Translations under genes and position numbers: made by a program | The notes under the pieces: generated by a model | Database searches by the model: none | What the model was told of the DNA's origin: nothing | What the model saw: the letters and a program-made list of their open reading frames with translations, nothing else | Part shown: positions 33,129 to 33,350 of the stretch, piece after piece | Position numbering within the stretch: the first letter of the stretch is position 1 | Layout of the letters: every line of letters begins with the position of its first letter | Assembly (NCBI GenBank): GCA_035649895.1 | Contig: DASRIS010000105.1 | Location: 1 to 33,350 of the forward strand | DNA from: DASSUC01 sp035649895 | GTDB lineage: Bacteria > Actinomycetota > Actinomycetes > Mycobacteriales > Micromonosporaceae | Reading direction: 5' to 3' | DNA length: 33,350 nt

Positions 33129-33174
33129 CCGTTCATCCTTCCTGAGGACGCCGGAACCCGCTCGGTAACGGCGC

Positions 33175-33202
33175 GCGGGGGGCCACAATAGTGGCCCCCC
33201 GC
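33175..33202 (-). terminator. rRNA operon terminator after 5S rRNA
   Basis: A 12-bp perfect stem (GCGGGGGGCCAC and its complement) closes over the 4-base loop AATA, eight bases past the 5S 3' end on the minus strand. It is the strongest simple hairpin I found in the window. Confidence 0.85.
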
Positions 33203-33210
33203 AAGTGGAT

Positions 33211-33329
33211 GTCCGGCGGCGTCCTACTCTCCCACACTGTTTCCGGTGCAGTACCATCGGCGCTGGTGGGCTTAGCTTCCGGGTTCGGGATGGGACCGGG
33301 CGTTTCCCCACCGCTATGGCCGCCGTAAC
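33211..33329 (-). rRNA. rrf: 5S ribosomal RNA
   Basis: Read on the minus strand, it runs from GTTACGGCGGCCATAGCG through CCCGGTCCCATCCCGAACC and AAGCTAAGCCCACCAGCGCC to GTGTGGGAGAGTAGGACGC, the universal 5S core. GGCGGC near the 5' end pairs with GCCGCC near the 3' end. The ends are uncertain by one or two bases. The 23S gene should lie beyond the right edge. Confidence 0.96.
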
Positions 33330-33350
33330 TCTATCAACTTGTCCGAACAT

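Overview
The window is high-GC Gram-positive (Actinomycetota) DNA, most likely from a member of the Micromonosporaceae. The evidence is pervasive G/C at third codon positions, many GTG starts (plus one TTG) and very tight start/stop overlaps. The gene order also follows, as recalled, the mycobacterial block from Rv1691 to Rv1713. The family-level assignment is an inference from protein style and cannot be proven here.

Layout. (1) 1-2120: one end of an integrated actinomycete conjugative element (AICE, pSAM2-like) with the 3' part of a RepSA-type replication initiator, an excisionase and a tyrosine integrase, ending at the 3' end of tRNA-Pro(GGG), which is the inferred attachment site. (2) 2284-8871, minus strand: chromosome segregation and translation housekeeping genes, transcribed parA, scpA, scpB, rluB, cmk, der. 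(3) 9119-14117, minus strand: a secreted phosphodiester-glycosidase-like protein, xerD, alanine dehydrogenase and a NUDIX hydrolase. (4) 14114-24510, minus strand: steA, steB/mctB-like, a divergent MraY/WecA-like transferase, a MurJ-like flippase, a GT4 glycosyltransferase and a large membrane protein with an alkaline-phosphatase-like head, then pyrG. The four genes between steB and pyrG are almost fused by start/stop overlaps and look like one envelope-glycan pathway attached to a cell-separation pair. (5) 24620-33102: recN, nadK, tlyA, a small acidic protein, a phasin-like protein with a histone-H1-like tail, one plus-strand SCP2-like gene, a NagD-like HAD phosphatase and a TPR protein with a disordered RG/RGG-rich N-terminus of about 490 residues. 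(6) 33175-33329: a strong hairpin and the 5S rRNA gene, the end of an rRNA operon.

The least ordinary items are: a 77-bp, AT-rich, almost perfect palindrome inserted in frame in the scpB linker; the overlapping ste/transferase/flippase/GT/phosphatase-like gene set; the RGG-TPR protein behind the 5S gene with a nine-codon leader ORF; and in-frame minisatellite duplications in at least five otherwise conserved genes. All calls come from reading the sequence and family knowledge; no database search was run.
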